From: Pseudomonadota bacterium
GTDB lineage: Bacteria > Pseudomonadota > Gammaproteobacteria > Burkholderiales > Burkholderiaceae_F
Assembly (NCBI GenBank): GCA_021825945.1
Contig: JAKAFN010000008.1
Location: forward strand, 62,001-126,000
Direction: 5' to 3'
Length of the DNA: 64,000 nucleotides
Shown in pieces: positions 63,097 through 64,000 of the stretch. The translations under genes were made by a program, and so were the position numbers. The notes under the pieces are model-generated. The model saw only the letters and a program-made list of their open reading frames with translations. It had not been told where the DNA came from and made no database searches. The stretch's first letter is position 1, and each line of letters opens with the position of its first letter.

Positions 63097-64000
63097 ATGC
63101 AATGGGGTCTGCTCGGCGCGGAGAACTTGGCCAGCCAAAGACGCACCCGCACGCTGGGGCTCGGCGCCGTGGTGCGGACGTTCAACGACCTCGCCGTTCC
63201 CGGCATGGGCGGCATCTGGTTCGGCAAGCAGTTGTTCCTGGCGGTCCTTGGTCTCGTCGTCGCCGAGCGAGTCCGCGCCGCCGGCCAACACATCCGCAAC
63301 ATCGACGTCGCCAATGCTGTCGAGGGTCTCGCGTGCTGGCTCGCCCTAGACGAAAACGGATGGAAGGCCGACGCGCGCGCGCTGGGCCGCCTCAAAATGC
63401 AGGGCAAGACGGACTTGTCATTCCGCGCCGTGAGCCAGCGCAATTTCTACGTCACGCAACCCATGCGCATGCGCACCGTGCAGCCGCTGTACGAGCTTGG
63501 CCTGGTAGACGGGACGAGCGAACGATTCAACGCTTTTCAATGCACGGATACGGCCAGAACCCTGATCGATGTTGCCTGTAAAGAATACATGCCAAAAAAC
63601 CGTACAGTGCCCTCCAACATGCTTCACTGGATTCGGGGCGACGACAATTGCGTGAAGACAACGGCGTCGCGCGAGGCTCTTTCGCCGACGAAGCCATTAT
63701 CGTCTGCTGCGCGTGAAATTCTGCGTGAGCGACTGATGGCCAACTCCGACCGTCGCCGCGCGCTGCTGCAATGGATGGACAGTCTGCTGAAAGCACCTCG
63801 GCAACGGATCGATATCGAGCAACGCCCCGGGTCGTTGGATGAGAACCATTGGCAGGACATTCGCAGTGGGACCCTCTTCTTTCGTACACGCGACGCCGCC
63901 ATTCATGTGCTCGACGGCGTCGAGTCTCATATCGGCGGTCTCGGCGGCAGGCCGCGACTAGCGCTACAGGGAAAGTTGCCGGACGAAATCGTCACCCGTC
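63097..64000 (+). CDS. Hypothetical protein, truncated by the window edge
   Basis: An uninterrupted frame from ATG 63097 to the right edge, 301 codons so far. It begins MQWGLLGAENLASQRRTRTL and includes 'DLAVPGMGGIWFGKQLFLAV', 'AVEGLACWLALDENGWKADA' and 'VESHIGGLGGRPRLALQGKL'. Codon use is typical of a coding gene. I do not recognise a family. It shares strand with the double-AAA gene and follows it by 349 bases. The function is unknown. Confidence 0.7.
   Translation, partial: MQWGLLGAENLASQRRTRTLGLGAVVRTFNDLAVPGMGGIWFGKQLFLAVLGLVVAERVRAAGQHIRNIDVANAVEGLACWLALDENGWKADARALGRLKMQGKTDLSFRAVSQRNFYVTQPMRMRTVQPLYELGLVDGTSERFNAFQCTDTARTLIDVACKEYMPKNRTVPSNMLHWIRGDDNCVKTTASREALSPTKPLSSAAREILRERLMANSDRRRALLQWMDSLLKAPRQRIDIEQRPGSLDENHWQDIRSGTLFFRTRDAAIHVLDGVESHIGGLGGRPRLALQGKLPDEIVTR

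Noticed and set aside
62658..63443. 261-codon minus-strand frame near the right edge
   Set aside because: Its right half is antisense to the long plus-strand frame from 63,097 and its translation has no domain features.

Overview
The window is about 64 kb of GC-rich DNA from a proteobacterium, most likely a betaproteobacterium related to Burkholderiales. The basis is gene order (Maf - SAM methyltransferase - yceD - rpmF - plsX - fabHDG - acpP - fabF - rpoE - rseA - rseB - mucD - lepA - lepB - DUF4845 - rnc - era - recO - pdxJ - acpS - nagZ - uvrC - mnmH - pgsA) and a PlsX that reads like beta-proteobacterial orthologues from recall. No alignment was run, so genus is not assigned.

Positions 1-31,270 are conserved housekeeping chromosome. 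A 5'-truncated view of rne leaves leftwards, back to back with rluC. The block then runs almost entirely rightwards and tightly packed, with many ATGA, TGATG or GTGA overlaps. It covers fatty-acid and phospholipid synthesis, the sigma-E envelope stress module, translation and secretion (lepA, lepB), RNA processing, DNA repair, PLP and CoA-dependent functions, an RND efflux pair and a convergent outer-membrane-type protein. It ends with tRNA-Ala(CGC) at 31,195-31,270.

From 31.3 kb to the right edge the DNA is accessory, consistent with an island that begins at the tRNA gene; the other end is outside the window. (a) 31.4-34 kb: small phage- or plasmid-type genes (membrane protein, AlpA-like HTH protein, replication-like protein). 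(b) 34.3-39.7 kb: one giant gene for a nuclease-STAND NTPase protein of Avs (NLR-like antiphage) architecture. (c) 40.3-42.9 kb: a small RHH-like regulator divergent from an atypical tyrosine recombinase, followed by a ParM-like actin and a ParR-like partner. (d) 42.9-44.3 kb: a non-coding or small-ORF tract with a duplicated module of operator-like palindrome, strong ribosome site and a covarying hairpin. (e) 44.35-49.2 kb: seven genes for phosphoesterases, an exoribonuclease, a HAD phosphatase, an AAA+ ATPase and a cyclic-phosphate receiver protein, suggestive of RNA or nucleotide end processing. (f) 49.5-53.6 kb: NERD-helicase, a Cas4-like/DnaQ-like fused nuclease (DUF2779) and a WYL regulator. 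(g) 54.4-59.8 kb: a very large sacsin-type ATPase/DUF3883 gene split by an apparent single-base frameshift. (h) 60.6 kb to the end: a double-AAA ATPase and a truncated unknown gene.

The most useful new observation is that the same perfect palindrome core, GCGACA-N5-TGTCGC, lies just upstream of the DUF2779-WYL operon (51,127-51,143) and of the double-AAA ATPase gene 9.4 kb away (60,576-60,592). This suggests that the WYL protein controls both and that they form one regulated, probably defensive, system.
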